A stretch of 48,156 bases of DNA from CAYWBW01 sp964456745. GTDB lineage: Bacteria; Patescibacteriota; Gracilibacteria; GCA-2401425; JAJOLG01. A program made the position numbers and the translations under genes. Under the pieces are notes generated by a model. That model worked only from the letters and a program-made list of their open reading frames with translations, was not told where the DNA came from and ran no database searches. Each line of letters begins with the position of its first letter. Within the stretch, counting starts at the first letter, position 1. Below, one piece after another: positions 37,279 to 47,810 of this stretch. Location: positions 1-48,156 of the forward strand of contig CAYWBW010000016.1 in assembly GCA_964456745.1 (NCBI GenBank), in the 5' to 3' direction.

Positions 37279-37902
37279 TTACTGATTATTATTTTCTCAA
37301 CTCTTTTCAATTTTTTCATCAATTACAGCTGGTTTTTCTTCAGCAGATTCTTTAGGACTTTCTTCTTTTGGAGTAGTTTTTTCTACTATCTCAGGTGCGT
37401 CTTCTGTTTTTTTATCATTAACTTTTTCTTTATTGTTATTTGCAACTTCTTTTTTTCATTCTTTTACTTCTTCAGAGTTAGTATCTGGAACTTGAACCTT
37501 TTCTTCTCAAAAAGTTTTTACCATTTCATCTCTATTTGTTTGAGTTGTTCTTATTTCTTTAAGTCTTGCAGATTTACCAAATCTGTCTCTCATGTAATAT
37601 AATTTTGCTCTTCTTACTTTGGCTATTTTTATTATTTCTATAGAAACAACATTTGTAGAATGTATTGGAAATATTCTTTCAACTCATACTCATTCAGATA
37701 TTTTTCTTACTGTGATAGTACTATTAATATCTCAAGATTTTCAATTAACCTTGATTACAAGTCATTCAAAACTTTGAGTTCTTTCCTTGTCTCATTCTTT
37801 AAATTTTGAAACTACTTTTACTGTATGACCTGCTTTGATTACAGGTATACTTTTTTTCATAAACTTTTTATTGAGCTTTCTTATTAGTTCTTGTTTAGAC
37901 AT
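37279..37902 (-). CDS. rplS: Ribosomal protein L19 with long charged C-terminal extension
   Basis: 207 residues; ordinary bacterial L19 is about 115. The L19 core is clear in residues 1-120: VKVVSKFKEGDKERTQSFEG, VIKVNGKSGDINSTITVRKI, VERIFPIHSTNVVSIEIIK, and VRRAKLYYMRDRFGKSARLKE. L19 sits at the interface of the two ribosomal subunits. After residue 130 comes a tail of about 75 residues made mostly of Glu, Lys, Pro and Thr, probably disordered. It has no trmD or rimM next to it, although these genes often accompany rplS. The gene upstream in the same direction (64 bases) encodes a nucleotidyltransferase. Confidence 0.95.
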
Positions 37903-37966
37903 AGGTTTGTATGTTATATATATAGATTGTAACTAACGCTAGGGGATTTTAATTATTTTTGTCTTA

Positions 37967-38749
37967 TTAATCAAGGATTTTTTTAATTTTTCTTCTAATG
38001 TCTTTATCATGAAATTTCAAATATTTATCTGATATTATTGTTCAATTAAGGTTTTTAATATATTTTTGTTTATTGGTAGCTCTTTTGATTAGTATTTTTT
38101 TAAGTATATTTTCAATAATTTTAGGATAAAATAAGATTTCAAGTATATTATTTATCAATGTAATTATTTTATTTAAACAACATTCTGATTGTTTATTTAA
38201 CTTTTTATTAATAAAATTTATTCAATATGAATAAATCCATTTATTGTTATTTTGAAAATGCTGAGTATATTGTTTATTTAAAATTGGAATTAGTGTTGCA
38301 GTCCATATGGCTAAATACGGATCATTATTTTTTTCTATTTGAAGAGTGGATAATTGGTTTCATCAATCTTCGCTAGCCCAGAAGCTTAAGCAAAATCTTC
38401 ATTTTCTCTTATTTGAATATCGTCTTAATCAAAAAATGTGAATAAAAAAACTTAGCAACAATCTGGCTGTCCAAATTTTATCATTTTTTGTTATAATAAA
38501 TAGATCTATATCACTATCTGAGTTTGCTGATCAAAATGCAATATTATTACAAATAAATACTTCTTTTATAAAAGGAGAAAGTTGAAAAATAAATTTATAT
38601 TTATTTACTTTTTGAATTAATGAGTGTGATTTTTGATTTTTATCAAGATTTCAAGATAGTTTTCATTTTATAATTTCAAGTTCTTTTTTATTAATATTCT
38701 TTCAAAATATTGAAAAAAATTGCCTGATTTTATTATTATTTAATTTCAT
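37967..38749 (-). CDS. Minimal nucleotidyltransferase-domain protein
   Basis: 260 residues. The nucleotidyltransferase fold signature is clear: FGSANSDSDIDLFII, with Gly73-Ser74 and the metal-binding Asp80 and Asp82. The DNA around it is extremely AT-rich, so Lys, Asn and Ile dominate the rest, which is helical. No membrane segments are certain, though residues 100-115 are hydrophobic. Such proteins transfer nucleotides to proteins, RNA or small molecules. Possible roles include toxin-antitoxin systems (MNT/HEPN type), but no HEPN partner gene is adjacent. The substrate is unknown. Confidence 0.88.
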
Positions 38750-38758
38750 TATATTAAT

Positions 38759-38876
38759 AATAGGGTAAGTGACAGAAAGCACAAACCAATTTTATTCTTA
38801 TGAAATTAAATTCAGTTCAGCGATACATTTTGAAAATTACCCTGTTTAATATTTAACTAGTTTAACATTTAACTAG
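38759..38876. promoter_or_regulatory. Possible operator region between divergent NTase gene and thyA
   Basis: Two related motifs in opposite directions, AATAGGGTAA (38759-38768) and TTACCCTGTT (38837-38846), and a perfect direct repeat ATTTAACTAG (38851-38860 and 38867-38876) with a 16-base period. The TTACCCTATT form recurs at 39915-39924, before the 1,027-residue gene. Binding of a regulator is an inference. Confidence 0.35.
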
Positions 38877-38930
38877 CATTTATTTATTTATTCTATAACT
38901 TATATGTAATTATAAATAACTAAATTAATT

Positions 38931-39821
38931 ATGATAGAATATTTAGATTTTTTAAAACATATCAAAAATACCTGATTGGATAAAGGAGATAGAACTTGAA
39001 CCTGAACTCGCTCTGTATTTGGGTATCAAATGAGGTTTGATTTAGCTAAAGGTTTTCCAATTCTTACAACAAAAAAAGTTTTTTTAAAGTGAATTATACA
39101 CGAGTTGTTATGGTTTTTGTCTTGAGATACTTCAATTAAATATTTAGTTGATAATAATGTTCATATTTGGGATGCTTGGCCATATGCTCAATATAAAAAA
39201 GAAATGGAGGTGGCTTGAGAAAAATATTTATCTCAGGAAGAATTTATTGAAAAGATAGCAAGTGAAGATTCGCAATCAGAGTTTGTGAAGAAGTGGTGAG
39301 ATCTTTGACCTGTTTATTGATATCAATGGAGGAATTTTAATGGTCAATGAATTGATCAGATTCAAAAAGTAATTGATACTATTAATAATAATCCTAATTG
39401 TAGAAGAAATTTAGTCGTTGCATATAACCCAGCGCAAGTTGAAAATATGGCTCTTCCTCCTTGTCATAGCTTGTTTCAGTTTTATGTATCAGATTGAAAA
39501 TTATCTTGCCAGTTGTATCAGAGATCTGCAGACGCCTTGCTTTGAGTTCCTTTTAATATTGCTTCATATGCCTTGCTTGTAATGATGGTTGCACAGGTGA
39601 CAAATCTTAAGTTGTGAGATTTTGTACATACATTTGGTGATGCACATATTTATAAGAATCATTTTGAGCAAGTTGATCTTCAATTATCACGAACTCCAAA
39701 AACACTTCCGGAAATGAAATTAAATAAAGATGTAAAGAATATATTTGATTTTAAATATGAGGATTTTGAATTAGTAAACTATGATCCATATCCAGCTATT
39801 AAGGCTCCAATATCAGTTTAG
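38931..39821 (+). CDS. thyA: Thymidylate synthase ThyA
   Basis: 296 residues. It makes dTMP from dUMP using 5,10-methylene-tetrahydrofolate. All key parts are present: DRTGTGTRSVFGYQMRF near the N-terminus; LWFLSGDTSIKYL; the CRRNLVVAYNP region; catalytic Cys178 in LPPCHS; QLYQRSADALLGVPFNIASYALL; and GDAHIYKNH near the end. In the well-studied E. coli enzyme the C-terminus is APVAI; here it is APISV. Nearly all conserved glycines are TGA. It is a single-gene unit with a terminator after it. FolD encoded in the same window handles its folate cofactor. Confidence 0.97.
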
Positions 39822-39840
39822 TTTTTTTGATATAGTAATT

Positions 39841-39880
39841 AACGATAAATTTGTTAGCTTAATGGGTTTATCGTTTTTTA
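39841..39880 (+). terminator. Terminator of thyA
   Basis: A 9-bp stem, AACGATAAA and TTTATCGTT, followed directly by a run of T, 19 bases after the thyA stop. Confidence 0.8.
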
Positions 39881-39949
39881 TTAATATTTTAGTATTTTTC
39901 TTTTATAAAAAAAATTACCCTATTTTACAATACAGTAAAGTGAAATTGT

Positions 39950-39977
39950 TTGCATAGAATATAGTGAATATTATACT
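39950..39977 (+). promoter_or_regulatory. Promoter of the 1,027-residue gene
   Basis: TTGCAT (39950-39955) and TATACT (39972-39977) with 16 bases between. The start of transcription would lie near 39984, about 23 bases before ATG 40007. No Shine-Dalgarno sequence is visible. Confidence 0.4.
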
Positions 39978-40006
39978 TTAATTGTAATTTGTATAGTTTT
40001 AAATTA

Positions 40007-43000
40007 ATGAGCTTACATATTAATTTTTTAAATGAATCAAAAAGTTTTTTTTGAGAAAATAAACTGATGTTTTTTGATATACTAAGCAATAATGTTAATA
40101 GTGTACCACAGGAGACCAATTGACTTCCAGATCATTTAAAAAAGCATATAAAAAACTCAACAATAAATTCTTTACATGAACATCATGATCAAGCATGACC
40201 TCATGAAATAGATCAGGAGCATCATGATGAAATAACTAGTAATGAATCATTTCATAAACATTTTTTTGACTTATTTGATGAGTATGCAAAATATCATCCA
40301 GAAGCTGCATTAAAACTAGCCAAGAGTGTTGAAAGAAGATGTGTTAACAAAGTTTCTCTTGATTGCAATAATACTGCTAGGTTTTATATAGGATTAAATG
40401 ACAGAATTATTGTTATAAAAAATAAAATTGATTCATTATTAGAAAGTAATGAATGATATGTTCATAACCATTCTTTAATTGAATCAATTGATCATACTCA
40501 TAATTTAATTAATTGAATATTTGATTCTGTAAAAAGGTGAGTTGAGGCTGGTCGTGAAGCGAAAGTGGATATACGAGATTTTATATGATTTGAGTTGGTA
40601 TGAGATTTAAAATATGATGGAGTTAGGCTTGCACATTATCCAGCTAGTAAAGATAATCCAACATTAATTACTGTAAATTTTGTAAATACATTACCTTGAG
40701 ATTTGCGTTTTGTAAGTAGGGATTTTATTAGATGAAAATTGTGTGATGCAGAAGGAAAGGCTTGAACATCTTTTGATTTACAGACTATGAAGGATGCAAT
40801 AGATTGAGTTGTGAGTAAAATGGATGATTCTGAAATTATTGGTAGCGCAAGATCAATAATATCACAAATAGTAAAAAGAAATGTTGATTCATGAATGATA
40901 AATTTGTGAAATTTAGAATGAAAATGGCAACAAGGTTTTATTGAGAATGTTTTAGATAAAATTGCTGTCGATGTTGAGAGTTACAATTGAGCAAAATGAA
41001 TTATCGCACTTGAGAAAAATCATGAAATGTATGTTGAAGATAATATTTTACGTATTTATAATTTAATGACAACTGCATCTGAAATGTGAATTGAGATAGA
41101 TAATATTAAACAAATGGTTAAGAACTCAGCTACATTTGATATTTGATTAATGTGAGTTCCAAAAGACATAGTTGAAAAAGCTGATAAATGAGAAGCTCTC
41201 TTGCCTGAAGAAGAGTTGGCTTACAAGGCTAGATGGCAACTTGGTTATTTGATTTGTTCAGAAGATGAAAATCCAGAAATTGTAAATGATCCATGATCGG
41301 AAAAATATGCTAAATCTCTCATTGCATGATGATATGAATGAAATAAAGATAAGGATATTTTTAATTCTGAAGAAATTAGAAAATCTCTTAAATTTCCACC
41401 GAAACAAATTGATAAGCTTCCTCCAAATATTAGGATGCCAATGCGATTTATTAAAGTTTTAGATACATTTGTAAAATTGAGAAGAAAATTTTGACTAGTA
41501 CACAGTATACTAGAAATGAATAGAAGCTTTCAAAATAAATGAATATTGAGTACAATTTACAAAGCATTAAATACTAATTTGATTAACAATGAGTCTAGCT
41601 TACTTAATAAATGAGATAGTTTTATTATTCCAAAATCTCAGTTTCAAGAATTGTGATTGGTTGATTGAAATGTGTATAGAGCTAAGGTGTTAAAAGAAGG
41701 GTCGTCAAAAACTGTGGCACTTTGTGAAATATCAACATTAGATTGAAGGATTTTATCAACTGAGACTTTAGATTTATCTGAAGAGATGGAGTTTTCAATA
41801 AGGTTAAAAGAGGATAAAAAAGAAAAAGAATTTGTAAATGTTTATCCTGATATTACTAAGATTGATAGGTGAAATGTTGATGATCCAACAAATATGGAAA
41901 CAGAATGATTTAGAAATTTTCTAGAGAAGTATTCTGATTTTAGAAATGTACTTATTGATTTAGCTAAAATTCTTTGACCAAAAGATTGGGCTTTTGTATG
42001 AAGTTGAGCAATGATAATTAATTGAAATTCTCAAGATTTACCATGAGATATTGATTTAGTGGCTTTTGATAATTGATATGACACAATACTTAAAAATCTT
42101 TTAAAAGCAGAAAAATTATGAAAAGTGTCTGGTTTATTCATTGAATCATTGGATGATTGAAGAAAATATTCAGCTGCTGATGTGATAAATAAAAGAATTG
42201 AATTTAGATGAGATATTAAATTTATATTTGATATTAGCTCAGGTCGTTTTTGAAACAAAGAAGTAGAAATGTTTTTAGAGTCAAAGACTAGATGAATCGC
42301 ATTTTGAAGAGAGTGTGCTGAAATTAATGAAACATCTATAAATGATAAAAGGACAGGTGAAACTGTAAGTCTTCCATCGATTTCAGAAATAGATTTGAGT
42401 AAGTTTTATTGAGTAAATGTTGTGTTTGAAGATAGTCTTGATAATGCAATAGATTTGCCGCATTCAAAAGTAAAAGCAACAAGAAGGCTGGGACATATTA
42501 TGAAATCACTTTGATTGAGTGGGCATGAGTGAGTTGAACAGTTATCACAATTTATAATGGAAATAAAGCAAGAGTTTATTAGTGCTGCAGAAGATGAGAC
42601 GGTAAAAAGTTATAGAAAAAATGGTCCAAGTTCTTATATAAAACAGTTTCTTGAATTAGCTGACAATGCATCTGCAAAATATTTAAGAATTGCTACAGAG
42701 CTCAAGATGCACCATGAAAGATTTCAGGATCAAGATGCTTATATAGTAGATCAAGAAAAGTTTTTAAATGTTTGTGAAAATAACAAACAAAATATTTGAA
42801 AAATGTTGCAGCAATTAAGTTCTATGTGAATTGATTCATTATGAAATTCTGAAATTAATATGAGACTTTCGTGGTTAAATAGGATATGAAAGGAGATAGC
42901 TGAAAAAATGAAATGATTTGCAAAAACAAATAATGCCATAGCTTATATTGCATGAAGAACATCTAAGTTGCAGCATATTGATTTATGAAGAATGCTTCTT

Positions 43001-43090
43001 AATAAAGTTGTTGAAAATAGAAATTGAGTTAAAGTCTGATCTGATTTTTCTGTTGATGAAGTTGCTCAGGAGCTTGATTTGGCAGCTTAG
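40007..43090 (+). CDS. 1,027-residue protein with internal nucleotidyltransferase-like motif
   Basis: 1,027 residues, no signal peptide. A His-rich segment lies near residues 55-85 (HEHHDQAGPHEIDQEHHDE), which could bind metal. Large helical regions follow. At residues 665-684 there is a nucleotidyltransferase-like motif: GSGAMIINGNSQDLPGDIDL, with the Gly-Ser pair and the two metal-binding Asp residues 681 and 683 in the right order. A further helical region (about 830-1027) has coiled-coil character. In-frame TGA codons are very frequent. It has its own promoter and terminator and stands alone. I know no family with this overall layout. The motif suggests nucleotide transfer, but the substrate is unknown. 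Confidence 0.9.
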
Positions 43091-43115
43091 GATTTAACAA
43101 AAAATCATAAACAAA

Positions 43116-43145
43116 AACTATCATAATCTATGATAGTTTATTTTT
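43116..43145. terminator. Terminator after the 1,027-residue gene
   Basis: A perfect 10-bp stem, AACTATCATA and TATGATAGTT, with a 3-base loop, extended by outer A/T pairs and followed by a T run. It lies about 26 bases after the stop. Confidence 0.8.
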
Positions 43146-43229
43146 GTTAAATTTTAATATGCGATTTTGTGATTATTATATATATAATATTAAATTATGA
43201 TTTTTTATATATATTATACTTGATATTAG

Positions 43230-43268
43230 ATGAATTTTAGATATAAATTCATTATCTGAATTTTAGAT
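43230..43268 (+). promoter_or_regulatory. Repeats in front of the CLC channel gene
   Basis: A direct repeat TGAATTTTAGAT (43231-43242 and 43257-43268) and an inverted repeat ATGAATTT with AAATTCAT (43230-43237 and 43245-43252). They lie just before ATG 43276 and could be a binding site for a regulator. Confidence 0.3.
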
Positions 43269-43275
43269 TATTAAT

Positions 43276-44997
43276 ATGATTTTAAAAAATATCATCCTTA
43301 ATAAGAAATATGCGAAAGAGCAAGTTTTGCTTTTTTTGTTAAGTATTGTTATTTGAGTTATTGGATGACTGTGAGCAATTGTTTTTAGATATTTGCTCAT
43401 TGCAAATCATTCACTTTTTTTTGATTCTATTCTTTCTTATGTATCTTATGATATTTACTGATATAATATTGGTATTATTCTTTTACCTACCTTAGGGTGA
43501 TTGATAGTATGACCTTTAATATATAAATTTGCACGGGAGGCTAAGTGACATTGAGCCCCCGAAGTAATTGATGCGGTACATAATAATTGAGGTGTAATTA
43601 AGCCGATGGTTGCTCTGGTTAAGATTGTTGTATCATCAATTACTATTGGTTCTTGATGAAGTGCCGGTAGAGAGTGACCAATTGTTCAGATATGAGCAGT
43701 GTTTGGCTCGGTAGTATGACAATTTTTTTTAAAAGCAAAAAAACATATTAGATTAATGGTATGTTGTTGAGTGGCAGCATGAGTCAGTGCAACATTTAAT
43801 GCCCCAATAGGATGAGCTATATTTGCCATAGAGGCTATTTCCACTCGTAATTGAATAGTGTCAGCTATACCAATTTTAATCTCATCTGCTGTTTGAAATA
43901 TTGTACTTGCTTGATTTTTAGGTTTTGAATCTCCATTTGCTTATTCAAGTTATGTTTTTGAAAATCTTTTGGAACTACCAATTTTTATTTGATTTTGAAT
44001 AATATTTTGATTACTTTCATATGTTTGGCAAAGAACATTTTATAAAATTGAGTGATTATTTGAAAATTTAAAATTTCCAGAACAATTTAAGCCGGCACTT
44101 GGTTGATTACTTGTTTGAATTATTTGAATGTTTTTTTCTTGATATGGGATTATGGGTGTTTGATATGCTGATATTGATTCAGTTATTACATGAGACTTAC
44201 CTTTAAAAATTATATTGGTTTTATGAATTTTAAAAATATTTGCAACATCGTTTACAATATGAAGTTGATGAAGTTGAGGTATTTTTGCTCCTAGTCTATA
44301 TATTTGAGCAATGTTTGGAGCAGCAATTTGATTAATTTCACAACATATTTTTCCTGATATTATAACACATCCATATATGTTTACTTTGATAGGTATGGGT
44401 GCATTATTCGCTGGAGTATGTAGAGTTCCAATGACTGCACTTATAATGATTCCAGAAATAACTAATAATCATTATTTATTAGTTCCAATGATAATAGTAT
44501 CAACTATTAGTTATTTAATTGCTTCTACATTATCGAAAAGATCAATGTATTTAGAAAAATTAGAAAGAAAAGGAGTAAGGATTAAAGAAAAAGAAAATAT
44601 TTTAGAAGACATTATGGTAGAAGATGTGATGAGTAGGAAATTAGATTCAATTAATTTAGAAACAAATATTTCAGATTTATTACCTATAATGTTAGAAAAA
44701 AAACATCTTTGATTTCCTGTTGTTGATAGTGATTGATGATTTAATGGCTTTGTAAAAATATATGATTTGATGCAAAGCAAAATCATGGAAAAAAATAATC
44801 TAAAAGTAAAAGATGTAATATGCAAAGATTATCCACATGTATTTCCAGATGATAATGTGTATAGAGCTTTAAATATAATGATAAGAAACAATTTATGTAG
44901 AATACCAGTAATAAGTACAAAAGATTGAAAAAAGTATGCAATAGGGGTTATAAGTAAGTCGGATGTTATAAAGGCTTATGAAAATTGATTGGATTAA
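43276..44997 (+). CDS. CLC-family chloride channel or H+/Cl- exchanger with CBS domains
   Basis: 573 residues. About ten or more hydrophobic segments fill residues 15-425. The CLC signatures are clear: GSGGSAGREGP (125-135, with the gating Glu133) and NAPIGGAIFAIE (ending at Glu186). Further on, MGALFAGVCRVPMTALIMIPEIT matches the later conserved block. Two CBS domains follow (about 447-505 and 512-570), ending in GVISKSDVIKAY, and probably sense nucleotides. The family moves chloride, sometimes in exchange for protons. The second external-gate position would decide channel or exchanger, and I could not assign it safely. It is a single-gene unit. Confidence 0.96.
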
Positions 44998-45029
44998 TCC
45001 TCAGAATTCTCAAGTTTTATGAAATTTTA

Positions 45030-45209
45030 TTGTGTATCTTGATTTTGAGGTTTTGATTAAATATTGCGTTATTTTTTATCTGGCTTTCTATAGCACCTTG
45101 ATGAATAGAGACTTTCACGATTGAACCGTGGATAAAAGATAAAATTGTTGGCATGCTTTCTGAAAATCTTAAATCATTGAATTCCGCTTTATTGTTAGCA
45201 GAGAGTTAA
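45030..45209 (+). CDS. Possible small membrane protein (TTG start)
   Basis: 59 residues from TTG 45030 to TAA, using TGA as glycine. It has one hydrophobic segment (LCILILRFGLNIALFFIWLSIA) and then an amphipathic helix. The in-frame start is not ATG and there is no visible ribosome site, so it may be chance. It is the only sizeable frame in the 298-base stretch between the CLC gene and the histidine kinase gene; the rest is AT-rich with no clear hairpin. Confidence 0.3.
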
Positions 45210-45295
45210 TAGTTATATATTTAACAGTTATAATTACGCAAATGACTTGATTTATAGCTATTTTTTGTTATATTATATAACTTTTAAAATAAATT

Positions 45296-46606
45296 ATGGA
45301 AAAATTTATCACAAGCAAAGAGGTTACACCACTATATGCAGCAGTATCTATGTTTTGAAATTGATTAAAATATTTCAAAGCCGATAGCGTAGAGGCTTAT
45401 GGAGAATTATTTGAATTATGGGATAATGTAATGGATAAGAATGGTGCATTGGTAGACAATAATGCATATTGGAAAGCCCATTTTGACCATGATGCAAGAC
45501 AATATCCTGAAATGGTTTCAACATCTATGGCCACTTTGAAGATGCAATCGGATAAAGGGGATGTATCTAAAATAGAATTTTCAGAAGATGAACCCATTAT
45601 TAAAGAAGCTCTTTTGTGATTTCAGAGTGCATTATACTGAGCAATATCACATTTTGAGTGGTTTAATGTAGCTTACGAAACACGTGTAAAATCTTTATCT
45701 GATATTCATGATCAGATGACATGATTATTTAGTGAGTACAAATTTTTAGAAATAGACAGATTTCCTGAAGGTGATGTTCAAATAGAAATATATAATTTTA
45801 TAAATTTATTATCAAATATAATATCTAATGCAAGAAAGCATTGAAAAGCTGAGATAGTAAGGATTTGATTAAAATATAAAAATTGATATTTATCTTTTAT
45901 TATTTCAGACAATTGAAAATGAATAGATGAAAAAGTGGCAAACAGAGTGTTTGAAGAATGATTTTCAACTAGAGATAAATGAACTTGATTATGACTTGCC
46001 AATGCTCCCGAAAAGCTTAGGAGATCTTGAGCTAAAATTGAAGTTATTCCTAAGTGAGAGCTGTGAGGTGCTACTTTTATTATTACTCTGAAGAAAATTG
46101 GTTGAGATTTTAGAGAATGAAACACCAGAAGAGTAAAATTATTAAAAAATAGATGAGTAGTTTTAAAATATCCTCAAGATGGTAATTATGAACAATGAAT
46201 TATTGCAAATAATAGAGAATTAAAATGGTCAAAAATTCTTAATCATGACTTAATAGTTCCTACAAGGAAAATTATAAGAGGAATTTTTGATGTTCAAGAT
46301 TATTCGGAAGACTTGTCTGAAGAGCAAGTTATAATTTTTAAAGAAATGTTTTTTAAATTAATAAATCCTGATATATATTACAGTGATAATCATTGTTTAC
46401 CACATGTTCAGAATTATTGAATCCATGAATGAAAATTAAAAATTAGAGATTACTGATGAGTAATTAGGTGAGCTGATCCAGGTAATCTTATAAAATATCC
46501 AGAATGGAGAGATTTTACATGAATGGAAACTGGGGAATTATTACAAAAACATGAAAAGGAGTTTCAAGAGGTTTTTGATGCAATAATGAAGAGGATTAAG
46601 CAGTAA
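45296..46606 (+). CDS. Orphan soluble histidine-kinase-like protein
   Basis: 436 residues with no membrane segment. Residue His65 in HFDHDARQYPE resembles a phosphoacceptor H-box. The ATPase domain (about residues 165-265) is complete: N box with Asn178 (SNARKHG), G1 box DNGKGID from 205, F box FEEGFST, and G2 box GTGLGL from 229. The last 170 residues form an extra domain that I do not recognise. No response-regulator gene is nearby. It could phosphorylate a distant partner, or act as a GHKL-type ATPase. The H-box assignment is less certain than the ATPase domain. Confidence 0.9.
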
Positions 46607-46668
46607 TTTGCTTTAAATTGATTAACAAGGAAGAAATTATTACCTAGGTTAAAGGAAATATCTGATAT

Positions 46669-46699
46669 TTGACTTATTAATTTCTTGTTGTAATATAAT
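46669..46699 (+). promoter_or_regulatory. Promoter of the SDR gene
   Basis: TTGACT (46669-46674) and TATAAT (46694-46699), spaced by 19 bases. The -10 box ends 5 bases before ATG 46705, so the transcript should be leaderless. Confidence 0.45.
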
Positions 46700-46704
46700 A
46701 TTTT

Positions 46705-47620
46705 ATGAAAAATGCATTAGTTATTTGAGCTACAAGTTGATTATGACTTGAAATTACAAAGAAGCTGAAAGAAAGAAATTATGATATAGCAACTATTTGA
46801 AGAGATTTAGCAAATAGTGACTACGCATGTGAAATAAGAGATATTTATCAAATTCTAAATATTCAAGAAAAAATAAAAGAAAGATTCAGTTCACTTGATC
46901 TTATTGTTTGCATTGTGTGATGAGTAAGGATCTGAATTAATTCAAAGTCATGAATAACAAATAAGGAATTTAAATCATGTTTATTTGAAAATGTATTATA
47001 TGTTAGGTCTATGTTTTGAAGCTTAGAGAAATTACTTAATAAAAGTAATAATCCAAGCATTATCACAATTTGAAGCAAGTGGACTTATAGTAGAAGTTAT
47101 CCACAAGAACTTTGGACTTATGCATTTTGAAAAAGAGTTTTATCTCTTTTGGTACAAGATATTGCAAAATCAAATAAATGGTTAAAAATTAATAACTACT
47201 GCGTGCCAGCAATGGATTCTAAATTTTTTAAAGAAACAGTGTATTGATTTGAAAAACATACTTGAAATAAATTACTAACGAATACATTTATGAATTCATC
47301 CATGGTTGCTTGATTAATTGTTAATCATTCTTTATTGTGAAATGATACATGAAAAATTTTAAGATTTGATCAGGATTATAATACTGTAGAAGTAATGGAT
47401 TGAGATATTAATCCATATAATGATAGTTTTAAAAAGGTTATGGTGCATTTATTATATTGTGAGAAGTAGATACTCCACTTATTGAATGAATAAAATATGT
47501 TTTAGTAGATGAGTCATATTACCATTGAATTGAAAAGTTTCAGGAGGGGCATATCCAAATGTTCACTTTATAAGAGCAGATCAAGCAAATGAAAGCTTAT
47601 GAAAAATAATTTCTAATTAA
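46705..47620 (+). pseudogene. Short-chain dehydrogenase/reductase broken by two single-base losses
   Basis: The intact 5' part (46705-47469, 254 residues) begins with the NAD(P)-binding motif GATSGLG at residues 8-14 and has the SDR catalytic set Ser124, Tyr139 and Lys143 (YAFGK). The reading frame then goes wrong: coherent coding continues in another frame from the A run at 47431-47435, and again in a third from the A run at 47533-47536, ending at TAA 47618-47620. Restoring one A in each run gives a continuous protein of about 305 residues with a sensible C-terminus (GGAYPNVHFIRADQANESLGKIISN). The gene is either decayed or carries homopolymer errors. The catalytic domain could still be made. 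Confidence 0.75.
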
Positions 47621-47684
47621 TTAAAACTGTCTGAATCCAAGAAGAAAGATTGATAATTTTTCTAATAAACTTTACTTTATACAT

Positions 47685-47734
47685 AACTCTAAGGGTTAGG
47701 TGTCCAACCTTATTATATCCTTAGAGTTTTTTTA
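47685..47734 (+). terminator. Terminator after the SDR gene
   Basis: A 10-bp stem, AACTCTAAGG (47685-47694) and CCTTAGAGTT (47719-47728), with a smaller inner pairing, followed by a T run. Confidence 0.8.
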
Positions 47735-47778
47735 TGGGGATAGGAATTTTTATTTTCTTCTTTTGACTTGTATAAAAC

Positions 47779-47810
47779 AAAAAATCCAATAAAATAGTTA
47801 TTTATTGGAT
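47779..47810 (-). terminator. Terminator of the minus-strand small RNA
   Basis: Read on the minus strand: ATCCAATAAA, a 7-base loop, TTTATTGGAT, then six T. It is a textbook intrinsic terminator and lies 8 bases after the CCACCA end of the RNA candidate. Confidence 0.8.

Noticed and set aside
47431..47440. Programmed -1 frameshifting in the SDR gene
   Set aside because: The site is not a proper slippery heptamer in the zero frame (slipping would create TAA), and a second, unrelated shift is also needed. Two small deletions are the simpler explanation.
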